A stretch of DNA of 64,000 nucleotides from Pseudoprimorskyibacter sp. GTDB lineage: Bacteria > Pseudomonadota > Alphaproteobacteria > Rhodobacterales > Rhodobacteraceae. Below, one piece after another: positions 9,060 through 17,763 of the stretch; the first letter of the stretch is position 1; the number at the start of each line of letters is the position of its first letter. The notes under the pieces are model-generated. The model worked only from the letters and a program-made list of their open reading frames with translations, did not search any database and was not told the origin of the DNA. The position numbers and the translations under genes are program-made. Where the stretch lies: NCBI GenBank assembly GCA_029251265.1, contig JAQXDR010000010.1, positions 1 to 64,000 of the forward strand, in the 5' to 3' direction.

Positions 9060-9804
9060 GCTAGCCTTTCTGGCGAAATCGCGTCATCGCCTGACCGATG
9101 ACACATGCACTTCAATCACTTGCCAGAAAGATAGCGAAGCTAGCGATTTCTTTTGCTTGCGTGATCCGACGCCTCGGTTGACGCGCCCCAAACGTGGCGT
9201 GGGCCTTTTGATAATCCCAAAGCGTGCCAATACGAGCCCGCAGGCTATGGATTGTACTGTGCTATGGCAGATGCAGTTGCACCCTATCCCTGGCATGATA
9301 AAATCTGCCGCGACGCTTTTTTGTCTGGTTAATAGGGGCCGCCTTGATCGCGCCATAGACAAATCGGTTGGGTGCCGCGATGATTGCAGACGCAGCAGAA
9401 AATACGTTGACGATGCCGGCACTGCCTGCGTCCATCATCCAAGCGAGGAATGCGCGCGTGGTCCAATACATTGAGCGCACATTCAGGCTGAAACTGAAGT
9501 CGAATACGTCTGCATCGCAATTAAGATTGGTTCCTTGATGAACGAAGCCTGCAAAATTACACAGAATATCAGACGTCCTAACTGAGTTGGCAAATTGCGT
9601 TACTGCTGTATTATCAGAGACGTCCAGCGCTTGGGCCTCGCGCTAAATTTGGCCAATTTCTAAATCCATCAGCGTTGATAGGCGTGGTCTGCCGGCCGTG
9701 CCCCGCGGCGCAAACGCGCCAGTGGTCGCCAATCAGATCTCCGGTCCCGCCGCTGTGACCACCGCCGGCTTTCCTCGCAATCTCATGTCTATCCCATCGG
9801 TCAT
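9060..9804 (-). pseudogene. Decayed short-chain dehydrogenase (2-keto-3-deoxy-L-fuconate dehydrogenase type)
   Basis: From an ATG at 9804 the minus strand reads MTDGIDMRLRGKPAVVTAAG, the start of an SDR Rossmann fold. An in-frame TGA and then a TAG follow within 50 codons. Further on, LNVRSMYWTTRAFLAWM, SAASAI with RFVYGA-IK (the YxxxK catalytic pair) and AADFIMPGIGCNCIC are all recognisable, separated by a frameshift. The C-terminus runs into more stops. In the L-fucose oxidative route such an SDR oxidises 2-keto-3-deoxy-L-fuconate. It was probably transcribed with the FAH pseudogene, divergently from the GntR gene and under the shared operator. Confidence 0.85.
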
Positions 9805-9835
9805 GTCGGCGGCTTGTTTCGCGGTGAAAACTAAA

Positions 9836-9856
9836 GTAACATTCTAGCATGTTAAC
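9836..9856. promoter_or_regulatory. Predicted GntR operator, copy 2 (overlaps regulator start)
   Basis: GTAACATTCTAGCATGTTAAC is the most symmetric copy: TAACAT and ATGTTA arms around CTAG. It lies between the divergent SDR pseudogene (start 9804) and the GntR gene, and covers the ATG at 9849. Binding there would shut off both promoters, or translation-proximal elongation, and implies autoregulation. Confidence 0.75.
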
Positions 9857-10583
9857 ATCTGAACCAGCCGTGCAACAAACCGACCGTGACGCACCGATAA
9901 AGTTGACACCGTTGTCTTCGTATAAGGGCACGTTGTCGAGCCGCGTGTACCGCAGCCTGAAAGATGCCATTCTATCGCTGTCTTATCAGCCCGGTCAGAT
10001 TATGCGCAAACGGGATATTTGTGAACAATTGGATATTTCTCGCAGTCCAGTATCCGAAGCGGTGACGCGGCTGGCAGCGGAAGGTTTGGTTGACGTTATG
10101 CCGCAGTCCGGCACGTTCGTTGCCCGGTTCTCGATGGACGAAATCCGGGAAGGTGCATTTCTGCGTGAGGCGTTGGAGCTTGCCGCTGTCGAACGTGTTG
10201 CCCAGACCATCACCGAAGATCAGGTCAAACGGCTCAAAAGAAATCTCCGGGTGCAAGAGGCTCTGGTCGATGATCTGGACGTACAGGGCTTTTATGAACT
10301 TGACAGCGAAATGCACAATCTGATTTTGGGCTTTACCAACTACCGACGTCTTGCCGCCATGGCCGAGACGAGCTGGCTGCAAGTCAACCGTGCGCGGCAA
10401 CTGGTACTTCCCAATCCGAAAAGAGTTGCAGATACGCTAGCAGAACACAAAGCCATCGTCTCTGCGCTCGAGGCGCGCGACCCAGACACAGCGCGGCAGG
10501 CAACCAAGACGCATCTGCGTCAATTACTATTGAATCTGGAGGCAATCGAGCGGGAACGCCCCGATCTGTTTGATAAACCATGA
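9849..10583 (+). CDS. GntR-family regulator with FCD effector domain
   Basis: A 244-residue regulator with an N-terminal winged helix (about residues 30-95, including LDISRSPVSEAVTRLAAEGL) and a C-terminal FCD domain, an all-helical fold. Acidic and His residues there (DSEMHNLIL, AEHKAIV, KTHLRQLLL) usually bind a metal and a sugar-acid or organic-acid effector. The ATG lies inside a predicted operator. It is the first gene of a three-gene operon coupled by ATGA overlaps to a TIM-barrel isomerase and a PfkB kinase. I infer that it represses the whole deoxy-sugar island through the four palindromes and is released by a pathway intermediate such as L-fuconate or 2-keto-3-deoxy-fuconate. Confidence 0.88.
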   Translation: MLTSEPAVQQTDRDAPIKLTPLSSYKGTLSSRVYRSLKDAILSLSYQPGQIMRKRDICEQLDISRSPVSEAVTRLAAEGLVDVMPQSGTFVARFSMDEIREGAFLREALELAAVERVAQTITEDQVKRLKRNLRVQEALVDDLDVQGFYELDSEMHNLILGFTNYRRLAAMAETSWLQVNRARQLVLPNPKRVADTLAEHKAIVSALEARDPDTARQATKTHLRQLLLNLEAIERERPDLFDKP

Positions 10584-11551
10584 GCCGCGCCAATCGTCCG
10601 CGCTATGCAGCGCGCCTCAATGCGTTCAAGCAACTATCGCCAGGATCAGATGTACGAGACTGGATCACTGCGGCCGGCCAGGTTGGTGGGCTTGGAGCCG
10701 CGGATCTGAACTTCCCAGACCATTTCGCCATCTATAACGCAACCCAGATGGCAGGTTTTCTGAATGATGCGGGGATGACTTTGAATGGTGTTGCGATGCG
10801 ATACTATTCCGACCCGGGATTCAAACTGGGGGCCTTTACCCATCCGGATCCGCAAGTGCGCAGTGCGGCGTTGGATATCACCAAGCAAGGCGTTGACACC
10901 TGTGCCGCAATGGGCGGCAAAACGGTCACACTATGGATGGGCCAGGACGGGTTCGATTATGCTTTTCAGATGGACTATGCTGCGGCCTGGGATCGCACCA
11001 TCGAGGCAATTTCAAAGATCTGCGCGCATAATCCGGCAATCGACATCGCGATCGAGTATAAACCAAATGAACCCCGTGCTTATGCATTGATGCCTGATAT
11101 AGGCACGACTTTGCTGGCGTGTCACGCGGTGAACGCCCCCAATCTTGGGGTCACGCTCGACTTTGCCCATGTGCTTTATGCCGATGAAATGCCCGCACAT
11201 TCTGCGGCGTTGATCGGCAGGCATTCGCGCATGATCGGCTTGCATTTGAATGACGGTTACGGAAAGCGCGATGACGGGCTGATGGTAGGCTCCGTGCATG
11301 CAATCCAAACTGTAGAGCTTTTGGTGGCGATGCTGCGGATGAACCAGACAGATGTGATTTATTTTGACACGTTCCCTGATATGGGCGGGCTGAACCCGAT
11401 CGAAGAGGCGCGGACAAACATTGCACTTACCGATCGATTGATGGAGGTAGCAGAGGCGCTGTCTGACGATGTGGCGCTTGGGGAGGCTATTGATCAGCAG
11501 GATGCCGCCCTGTCACATCGTATCGTCGCCAAGGCTTTGTTCGGCGGATGA
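10580..11551 (+). CDS. Sugar (phosphate) isomerase/epimerase, xylose-isomerase-like TIM barrel
   Basis: A 323-residue protein of the AP-endonuclease-2/xylose-isomerase TIM-barrel superfamily. Metal-ligand segments are visible: IAIEYKPNEPR (Glu ligand, about residue 160), GVTLDFAHVLYA (Asp and His), MIGLHLNDGYG and IYFDTFPD. Such enzymes isomerise or epimerise free keto/aldo sugars using a divalent metal. It is coupled by ATGA overlaps to the GntR gene upstream and the PfkB kinase downstream. This suggests an isomerise-then-phosphorylate step, as in the fucose-isomerase plus fuculokinase order, but with unrelated folds. The exact substrate is not evident. The N-terminal 40 residues are less conserved. 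Confidence 0.75.
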   Translation: MSRANRPRYAARLNAFKQLSPGSDVRDWITAAGQVGGLGAADLNFPDHFAIYNATQMAGFLNDAGMTLNGVAMRYYSDPGFKLGAFTHPDPQVRSAALDITKQGVDTCAAMGGKTVTLWMGQDGFDYAFQMDYAAAWDRTIEAISKICAHNPAIDIAIEYKPNEPRAYALMPDIGTTLLACHAVNAPNLGVTLDFAHVLYADEMPAHSAALIGRHSRMIGLHLNDGYGKRDDGLMVGSVHAIQTVELLVAMLRMNQTDVIYFDTFPDMGGLNPIEEARTNIALTDRLMEVAEALSDDVALGEAIDQQDAALSHRIVAKALFGG

Positions 11552-12396
11552 CCCTTTTGGTCATCGGCGCATTGCACTGGGACGTGGTGGTGCGGGCCGC
11601 CCGATTGCCACAATTGGACGAAACGCTGCGCGGACGGGATGTGCTCTACCAGTTTGGTGGCAAAGGCGGCAACCAAGCGGTTGCGGCGGCCAAGGCCGGG
11701 GCGCAGGTTGGATTTGCAGGGCGCATCGGTTCTGATGCTGCAGGCGCTTCCATGCGATTGCTTTTGGAAAAAGAGGGTGTTGATCTAAGCCAGCTTCAGC
11801 AAGGGACTGGTGCATCAGGGATGAGTGCTGCCATTGTGACCGAGCATGGTCAGTATGGTGCTGTCATCGTATCCGCTGAAAATCACATGTACGACACATC
11901 AGCCCTTAAAATTCCAACACGATGCGCAATGTTGCTTTTGCAAAATGAGATGCGTTTGGGTGTATTTGCCGTCTGCGCTGCAGCAGCCCGCAAGCAGGGC
12001 GCGCGTGTTGTCTGGAATGCGGCGCCGGCGAGTGATGTCTCTCTCAGCGATCTGGCGCTTGTTGACACACTCATCGTGAACCGGTTAGAGGCCGCAGATA
12101 TTCTGGAACGTAATGACGTTGACTGTGATCCAGTAGCCGCTGTTAGGTTGCTTTCGGCGCTGGCACCAAACGCCGAAATCATTATCACCTTAGGGGGCGA
12201 TGGTGTGGTCTTTGCCGCGCCGGGCCAGCCGTGTGAACTCCAATCGGCACATTCCGTCAAAGTGGTTTCAACACATGGGGCGGGCGATGTCTTTGTGGGG
12301 ACTTTTGCAGCAGGCCGCCTAAAGGGATTATCTTTGTCCCAGGCGGTCGCCGCAGGACAGAAAGCCGCGGCCGCGCATATCGCTCAGAGCCGATAA
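11548..12396 (+). CDS. PfkB-family carbohydrate kinase (ribokinase-like)
   Basis: A 282-residue PfkB kinase with the N-terminal FGGKGGNQAVAAAKAG signature (about residues 34-48) and the C-terminal THGAGDVFVGTF motif (about residues 247-258), which holds the catalytic Asp and anion hole. It phosphorylates a sugar with ATP in the cytoplasm. It is the third gene of the GntR-isomerase-kinase operon, translationally coupled by ATGA. Its 3' end overlaps the convergent amidohydrolase gene by 13 bases. It is somewhat shorter than typical ribokinase (about 305). It is one of two PfkB kinases in the island, and substrate division between them is unknown. Confidence 0.87.
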   Translation: MTLLVIGALHWDVVVRAARLPQLDETLRGRDVLYQFGGKGGNQAVAAAKAGAQVGFAGRIGSDAAGASMRLLLEKEGVDLSQLQQGTGASGMSAAIVTEHGQYGAVIVSAENHMYDTSALKIPTRCAMLLLQNEMRLGVFAVCAAAARKQGARVVWNAAPASDVSLSDLALVDTLIVNRLEAADILERNDVDCDPVAAVRLLSALAPNAEIIITLGGDGVVFAAPGQPCELQSAHSVKVVSTHGAGDVFVGTFAAGRLKGLSLSQAVAAGQKAAAAHIAQSR

Positions 12397-13220
12397 AAAG
12401 TCTGTGCCGTACCACCAAAGAGGCTCTGTTGTGCCTCAGTGGGCAGATGGGCGGTAAGAACGCGCGCGGCGTCATGCCATGCGTCATAGCTGGCTTCAAG
12501 TCGGCAAACCGGCCAGTCTGACCCCCACATCATCCTATCTGGCCCAAAAACCTTGAGCAGGTGATCTGAGTAGGGCCGCATCGCCTCAATTGACCAGCCA
12601 TCGGTTTCTGTGACCAGGCCGGAAAATTTGCAAAACGCGGCAGTGTTCTCGGCCAGATGGGCCATACCTGAGGCCCAAAAAGAAAAGCTGTCTTTTGAAT
12701 GTGTGCGTATCTGAGGTTTCATGCAATGATCTATGACGACCCGCATATCAGGGTAGCGCAACAGCAGCGTAAGGAAATTTTCCAGGTGCCGGGGAAACCC
12801 GAGCGCATCAAACGTGAGATCACACTCTACAATCAACTCATAGGCCCATTGGATATCTTTGCGTAGCATCCATGCCACATCAGGGATATCCTGGATCATC
12901 GGTCTCACACCCAAGAACTTGGGATGTTTCGCCAGCCTGCGCAAATGGTGCGCATGGGACGGGTCCTCGAAATCGATCCAGCCCACGACCCCGGCCACCC
13001 GCGGAGATGTATCTGCAATTCCCAACATATATTCGGTTTCTTCCACCGACGCGGCGGCCTGCACAAGCACCGTTTGATCTATCCGGTGAGCGATCAAATG
13101 TGGTTCCAGATCCGCCGGGCCGTAGGGTCGGGCAAGGATCGCATTGTCCATTGGCATCCAATCATAATCCCCGCGCGCGGGATTCCAAAAATGTTGATGA
13201 CTGTCGATTTTCCGGCTCAT
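12384..13220 (-). CDS. L-fuconolactonase-like amidohydrolase
   Basis: A 278-residue amidohydrolase-2 (COG3618) protein. IDSHQHFWNP at the N-terminus gives the HxH metal ligands, with further catalytic His/Asp at VIDHCMKPQ (about residue 165) and MMWGSDWPVCR (about residue 238). The family opens sugar lactones such as L-fuconolactone and L-rhamnonolactone, or hydrolyses 2-pyrone-4,6-dicarboxylate. Downstream coupling (ATGA) to an aldo/keto reductase that would make the lactone, and proximity to fucD, favour L-fucono-1,5-lactone hydrolysis to L-fuconate. It is cytoplasmic. Confidence 0.82.
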   Translation of the reverse strand: MSRKIDSHQHFWNPARGDYDWMPMDNAILARPYGPADLEPHLIAHRIDQTVLVQAAASVEETEYMLGIADTSPRVAGVVGWIDFEDPSHAHHLRRLAKHPKFLGVRPMIQDIPDVAWMLRKDIQWAYELIVECDLTFDALGFPRHLENFLTLLLRYPDMRVVIDHCMKPQIRTHSKDSFSFWASGMAHLAENTAAFCKFSGLVTETDGWSIEAMRPYSDHLLKVFGPDRMMWGSDWPVCRLEASYDAWHDAARVLTAHLPTEAQQSLFGGTAQTFYRL

Positions 13221-14239
13221 GGTGCATCTCCGTGCATCAGCCCTGCTGACTTTAGGTCCACCCAGAGGGCGTCAGGGATTTGGGCGCTATGGGCCCCGAT
13301 ATTGCTATTCATCTCTGCCAGGCCTTGACCACCCGGGATAACCGATAAGACGGCAGGATGACGTAATGGAAACTGGAACGCTGCATCAACCAACCGGACA
13401 CCATGCGCCTTGCAGATCTGCTCGATTTTACTGACACGGGTCAGAATGCTTTGTGGTGCCGGTTTGTAGTTGTAATACGCGCCCGGCTTTGGGCCAGTTG
13501 CCAGAACACCCGAATTATAGGGGCCACCTATGATGACGCCAATGCCCCGCGCCACACAAAGCGGCAGAAAGCTTTCCAGCGCTTCCTGCTCCAACAATGT
13601 ATAGCGCCCAGCAAGCAGGAATATGTCAAAATCTCCGCGCTCTGCCAGCCACTGGCAAGGTTGCCAGTCGTTTACGCCCGCGCCAAAGGCCTTGATCACA
13701 CCCTGCTCTCGTAAAGAGAGCAATGCGCCATAGCCGCTGTTCATCAATTCGGCCAGCTTTGCGTCCAAAACCTCTTGGGAGCCGTGGTTCGCCAGATCGA
13801 TGTCGTGAACAAAAAGGACATCAATCCGGTCTATACCCAGCCGTTCAAGGCTGAATTCAATAGACCGCATCACTCCATCGTAAGTATAATCATAGGTCTC
13901 TTTGCGGGCAGGCACGTCGAACCACTTGTCTTGCCCGTCACGCTGTTCGGGCGTCGTTACCTTTAGTAATCGTCCCACTTTGGTAGATAAAACATAGCTG
14001 TCACGGTCCTTTCCACGCAAAAAGGAATTCAGCCGGGTCTCTGACAGGCCAAGACCATATAACGGTGCTGTATCGAAATACCGGACACCTGCATCCCAGG
14101 CACAGCTTAAAACCGCCTGAGCCTCATCGTCGCTTATGGCGCGATAGAGATTTCCAAGCGGCGCCATTCCCATTCCAAGTTTGGTGAACGCCAGACCGCC
14201 ACTACCCAGTCGGTCCCAATGATTGGTCTGTAAAGCCAT
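13217..14239 (-). CDS. Aldo/keto reductase, L-fucose/D-threo-aldose 1-dehydrogenase type
   Basis: A TIM-barrel aldo/keto reductase of 340 residues when started at ATG 14239, preceded by GGAGA at good spacing. A frame reaching 14383 adds 48 residues without resemblance to the family and crosses a predicted operator, so it is rejected. The catalytic Asp-Tyr-Lys-His set is visible: RYFDTAPLYGLG, then STKVGR, then LFVHDI. This subgroup oxidises L-fucose, D-arabinose or related sugars at C1 to lactones with NAD(P), and includes pyridoxal 4-dehydrogenase. With the downstream lactonase and fucD it forms the oxidative entry L-fucose to lactone to fuconate to 2-keto-3-deoxy-fuconate. Confidence 0.82.
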   Translation of the reverse strand: MALQTNHWDRLGSGGLAFTKLGMGMAPLGNLYRAISDDEAQAVLSCAWDAGVRYFDTAPLYGLGLSETRLNSFLRGKDRDSYVLSTKVGRLLKVTTPEQRDGQDKWFDVPARKETYDYTYDGVMRSIEFSLERLGIDRIDVLFVHDIDLANHGSQEVLDAKLAELMNSGYGALLSLREQGVIKAFGAGVNDWQPCQWLAERGDFDIFLLAGRYTLLEQEALESFLPLCVARGIGVIIGGPYNSGVLATGPKPGAYYNYKPAPQSILTRVSKIEQICKAHGVRLVDAAFQFPLRHPAVLSVIPGGQGLAEMNSNIGAHSAQIPDALWVDLKSAGLMHGDAP

Positions 14240-14252
14240 CAGGTCTCCTTTC

Positions 14253-14272
14253 ACTGACATGCTAGTATGAAT
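14253..14272. promoter_or_regulatory. Predicted GntR operator, copy 3 (AKR/BtpA divergent promoter)
   Basis: ACTGACATGCTAGTATGAAT matches the shared palindrome core ACATGCTAGTATG. It sits 14-33 bases upstream of the reductase start and about 55 bases upstream of the BtpA start, so it could control both divergent operons. Confidence 0.7.
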
Positions 14273-14326
14273 ACTGCTAGACTGCATCCCTAAATTTTTG
14301 CAACATGGACATATGGGAGGACATGC

Positions 14327-15130
14327 ATGCAGCGTTTTGAAACAGTCTTTGGAACAGTCAAACCGGTTATCGCGATGGTTCATTTAGGGGCCTTGCCCGG
14401 CACACCTTTGCACGACACTGAAAAGGGTCTGGATGGCCTGTTAGAGGCCGCACAGGCCGACCTTTCAGCACTTCAGTCGGCGGGTGTGGATGCAATTATG
14501 TTCGGCAATGAAAATGATCGCCCTTATGAATTTGATGTCGACACCGCCAGCACGGCGACAATGGCCTATTTAATTGGCCGGCTTCGGGATCAAATCACAG
14601 TACCTTTTGGTGTGAATGTTTTGTGGGATCCTCACAGTACAATTGCCTTGTCAGCAGCGACAGGCGCTGCTTTTTGTCGAGAGATTTTTACCGGCACTTA
14701 CGCCAGCGACATGGGCCATTGGGCGCCGGATGCGGGCAGTGCGCTGCGCTACCGCAATCAGTTGGGCCGCAGTGACCTGTTGATGCTTTACAATATCAGT
14801 GCCGAATTTGCTGATAGCCTTGATCGCCGCTCTCTGCCGGACCGGGCGCGCTCTGCAGTGTTTTCCTCTGTGCCGGACGCAGTTCTGGTGTCGGGACAGA
14901 TCACCGGCGAAGCAGCAAAGATGGAGGATCTTGAAGCGGTCAAATCCGTGCTGGCGGATGTTCCAGTGCTTGCGAACACTGGCGTGAAGCATGACACGGT
15001 GGCCGAGGTCATGCGGGTGGCAGATGGCTGCATCGTTGGGTCATCGCTTAAGGTCAATGGAGACACTTGGAATGCTGTGGACCTGGATCGCGCCCGTGAT
15101 TTCATGGACAGGGTCAGAGCCACCAGATGA
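14327..15130 (+). CDS. BtpA/SgcQ-family TIM-barrel protein
   Basis: A 267-residue BtpA-family protein. It has the family signatures PVIAMVHLGALPG at the N-terminus (about residues 13-25), a GVDAIMFGNENDRPY segment (about residues 55-69), PFGVNVLWD and a C-terminal phosphate-binding-like VADGCIVGSSLK. The name comes from a cyanobacterial factor for photosystem I stability, but bacterial members such as E. coli SgcQ occur in sugar operons. Its reaction is not established. The glycine-rich C-terminal motif resembles phosphate-binding sites of TIM-barrel aldolases and epimerases, so a deoxy-sugar-phosphate lyase or epimerase is possible. It is coupled to the M42 gene by ATGA overlap. SgcQ is likewise encoded near the M42 protein SgcX. 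Confidence 0.85.
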   Translation: MQRFETVFGTVKPVIAMVHLGALPGTPLHDTEKGLDGLLEAAQADLSALQSAGVDAIMFGNENDRPYEFDVDTASTATMAYLIGRLRDQITVPFGVNVLWDPHSTIALSAATGAAFCREIFTGTYASDMGHWAPDAGSALRYRNQLGRSDLLMLYNISAEFADSLDRRSLPDRARSAVFSSVPDAVLVSGQITGEAAKMEDLEAVKSVLADVPVLANTGVKHDTVAEVMRVADGCIVGSSLKVNGDTWNAVDLDRARDFMDRVRATR

Positions 15131-16194
15131 TTGCGGATGACCTAAAAGCCCTGATGCTGATCCCCGGTCTTTCCGGGCACGAGGGCCGGGTGGCTGCGGC
15201 GATCGCTCAACGAATGCCGATCCCTTGCACAACGGACCGATTGGGCAATCTGATCGCAACATTTCCTGGTACTGGCCCGTCGGTCATGCTGTTTACCCAT
15301 ATGGATCAGCTTGGGTTCATTGTTCGCAAGATCGAAGACAATGGTTTGATCCGCGTACACCGTATGGGCGGTGTGCCGGAACGCGCCCTGCCCTCGCAAT
15401 CGGTGGTATTAAGCACACGCGACGGGCGGGATATCCCCGGCGTATTGGCCAACAAAAGCCATCATGCAACGCAACCGGATGAAAAGTATTCCGTCCTGCG
15501 TGCGTCAGAACTCTACATCGACACAGGCCATAGCACCAAATCGGCGGTAGAAGCGGCAGGCATCACAATCGGAACGCCTGTCACCTACGCGCCAAACGTA
15601 ATTGACCTTGCAGAAGAACGGATTGCAGGCACCGCCGTTGATGATCGCGCGGGATGTGCTGTGTTGCTGGACGTCGCCCGGCGCTTAGCCAAGCGGACAG
15701 CTGGACCAACTGTTCATGTCGTCTTTTCGACGCAAGAAGAGTTCAATTTGCGTGGCGCACTTCCCGCGGCTCAGGCTTTGACGCCCGATATCGCAATACA
15801 GATCGACCTGATGCTCGCCAGTGATACGCCGGATGCATCTGATCTTGGCGATATGGTTCTGGGCGGCGGGCCGGGCATGAGCCTTTATAGCTTTCATGGT
15901 CGCGGAACCCTTAACGGTGTGCTGCCGCATCCCGCACTTGTCTCGCTCTTTGAAGGTGCGGCCGAGGACAAAGGAATTGGTTTGCAGCGATCTGCACAAG
16001 TCGGCGTTTTGACAGACCTCAGTTATGTCCAGACTGTTGGCCAAGGTGTTGCCAGCATCGATCTGGGCTTTCCAATGCGATACAGTCATTCATCGCTTGA
16101 GGTCTGCCAGTTGAGCGATCTGGAAGACCTGTCCCTGCTGCTAACTGCCGGAGTCGAACGTATCCAACCTGATTTCAAATTGGAGCGATGGTGA
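15127..16194 (+). CDS. M42-family metallopeptidase-fold protein (SgcX/FrvX-like)
   Basis: A 355-residue protein of the M42 glutamyl aminopeptidase/endoglucanase family. Visible dinuclear metal-site motifs are LFTHMDQLGFIV (His-Asp), GTAVDDRAGC (bridging Asp), FSTQEEFNLRGA (catalytic Glu-Glu) and a C-terminal RYSHSSLEV His. In E. coli the relatives SgcX, FrvX and YpdE also sit in sugar operons with no settled role. It is cytoplasmic and sandwiched with ATGA overlaps between the BtpA-like gene and the FGGY kinase, so the three are co-translated. It could be a peptidase, an acyl- or glyco-hydrolase acting on a sugar conjugate, or a new sugar-pathway enzyme. Confidence 0.85.
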   Translation: MIADDLKALMLIPGLSGHEGRVAAAIAQRMPIPCTTDRLGNLIATFPGTGPSVMLFTHMDQLGFIVRKIEDNGLIRVHRMGGVPERALPSQSVVLSTRDGRDIPGVLANKSHHATQPDEKYSVLRASELYIDTGHSTKSAVEAAGITIGTPVTYAPNVIDLAEERIAGTAVDDRAGCAVLLDVARRLAKRTAGPTVHVVFSTQEEFNLRGALPAAQALTPDIAIQIDLMLASDTPDASDLGDMVLGGGPGMSLYSFHGRGTLNGVLPHPALVSLFEGAAEDKGIGLQRSAQVGVLTDLSYVQTVGQGVASIDLGFPMRYSHSSLEVCQLSDLEDLSLLLTAGVERIQPDFKLERW

Positions 16195-17684
16195 TGAGTT
16201 ATACGCTGGGTGTCGACATCGGCACCTTTGAAACCAAGGGCGTTCTGGTCGATGCGTCGGGGATGGTTATCGCAACGGCGCGCCAGGCCCACAAGATGAT
16301 CGTACCGCAACCGGGTTGGGCTGAGCATAGGCCGGAAGAAGACTGGTGGGGAGATTTTGTTAACGTCACAATAGAGTTGATCGGTATGGCGGGCTGTGAT
16401 CCGAAAGAGATCAAGGCCGTTGCGTGCTCGGCAATTGGGCCGTGTATGTTACCGGTTGACGCCAACGGCACGCCGCTGATGAACGGTGTTCTTTACGGTG
16501 TTGATAGTCGTGCGATGTCGCAAGTTGATGCTTTGACCACGCGGATCGGGGAAGACGTCATTCTTGATCGGTGTGGGAATGCGTTGACCTCGCAGTCTGT
16601 GGGTCCGAAAATCCTTTGGCTGAAAGAGGAACAACCGGAGATCTATGCCAAAACGGCCAAGATTTTGACCTCGACCAGTTTCCTTGTGCATCGACTGACA
16701 GGACAATACGTCATCGACCATTACACTGCTGCGAATTTTTCGCCGGTCTATGATGTGGGGACGCAAGATTGGTGTTTCGATCTTGCTCCTGAAATTATAG
16801 CGCCTGACATGCTGCCGCGCCTTTTGTGGTCTGCGGAAATTGCTGGCCATGTCACGGCTGAAGCCGCTGCGGCCACGGGGCTGGCCATTGGAACGCCTGT
16901 GACCACGGGTACAATTGATGCCGCCGCCGAAGCATTGAGCGTTGGCGTAGGATCACCGGGCGATATGATGATGATGTATGGCTCCACCATCTTCATCATC
17001 ACGCTCACGCGGGAACGGGTGCGCGATGCCCGTCTTTGGTACGCGCCGTGGCTCTTTCCCGGGCAGCATGGCTCAATGGCAGGGCTGGCGACATCGGGGA
17101 CGTTAACGCATTGGTTTCGGGATCAATTTGCCCGTGAATTACTGCATGACACGGCGTTTGCGACATTGGCAAAAGAGGCAGAAACCATTCAACCCGGCGC
17201 AGAAGGATTGCTTTTCCTGCCCTATTTCTCTGGTGAGAGGACCCCGATCCATGACCCACAGGCAAAGGGATCTTTTTTCGGTCTGAACCTGACGCATCAG
17301 CGTGGACATATGTACCGTGCACTAATCGAGGGCATCGCATTCGGCACCGCCCATGTTGTAGAGACCTACCGCGAGGTCGGAGTGGACCTTAGCCGAATTC
17401 TGGCAGTCGGGGGTGGCACGAAAAACAAGCTATGGCTGCAGGCGACATCTGACGCGTCGCAGGTAGATCAGATCATTTGCGAAAAAACCGTTGGTGCCAG
17501 CTATGGTGATGCGTTTCTGGCAAGGGTCGCAATAGGAGACGCTGATATCGGCGATATCGCAACCTGGAACCCGCCAGAAACGCAGGTTAAGGCGGCACAT
17601 GTGCCGGCCTACGCGAAAGGTTACCTTCTGTTTCGCAGGTTTTATGAGCAGACCAAGGACATCGCCGCAGAGCTTTCTGAATGA
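16194..17684 (+). CDS. FGGY-family carbohydrate kinase (xylulokinase-like)
   Basis: A 496-residue FGGY kinase beginning LGVDIGTFETKGVLVD, the ATP-phosphate loop, with a catalytic Asp segment GTIDAAAEAL (about residue 237), MYGST for adenosine contact, and a C-terminal AVGGGTKNKLWLQ signature. I chose the ATG at 16194, which overlaps the M42 stop (TGATG); an ATG at 16188 is also possible. Family members phosphorylate xylulose, fuculose, rhamnulose, ribulose or glycerol. Here it would phosphorylate a ketose made by the nearby isomerase, or a branch sugar. Close matches to xylulokinase do not fix the substrate. Confidence 0.87.
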   Translation: MSYTLGVDIGTFETKGVLVDASGMVIATARQAHKMIVPQPGWAEHRPEEDWWGDFVNVTIELIGMAGCDPKEIKAVACSAIGPCMLPVDANGTPLMNGVLYGVDSRAMSQVDALTTRIGEDVILDRCGNALTSQSVGPKILWLKEEQPEIYAKTAKILTSTSFLVHRLTGQYVIDHYTAANFSPVYDVGTQDWCFDLAPEIIAPDMLPRLLWSAEIAGHVTAEAAAATGLAIGTPVTTGTIDAAAEALSVGVGSPGDMMMMYGSTIFIITLTRERVRDARLWYAPWLFPGQHGSMAGLATSGTLTHWFRDQFARELLHDTAFATLAKEAETIQPGAEGLLFLPYFSGERTPIHDPQAKGSFFGLNLTHQRGHMYRALIEGIAFGTAHVVETYREVGVDLSRILAVGGGTKNKLWLQATSDASQVDQIICEKTVGASYGDAFLARVAIGDADIGDIATWNPPETQVKAAHVPAYAKGYLLFRRFYEQTKDIAAELSE

Positions 17685-17763
17685 AACTGCTTGGGGCCGG
17701 CACACAGTACTTCCACAGCCTGTCGAAAGGACCGACCGGATTGTGACGGGCAGCTTTCTGACA

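Noticed and set aside
14240-14383. 48-residue N-terminal extension of the aldo/keto reductase
   Set aside because: It is Cys-rich and unlike the family, crosses a predicted operator, and the internal ATG at 14239 has a proper GGAGA ribosome-binding site.
14327-15130. Photosystem I biogenesis factor role for BtpA
   Set aside because: The name derives from cyanobacteria. The gene is embedded in a sugar operon next to M42 and FGGY genes, like E. coli SgcQ.
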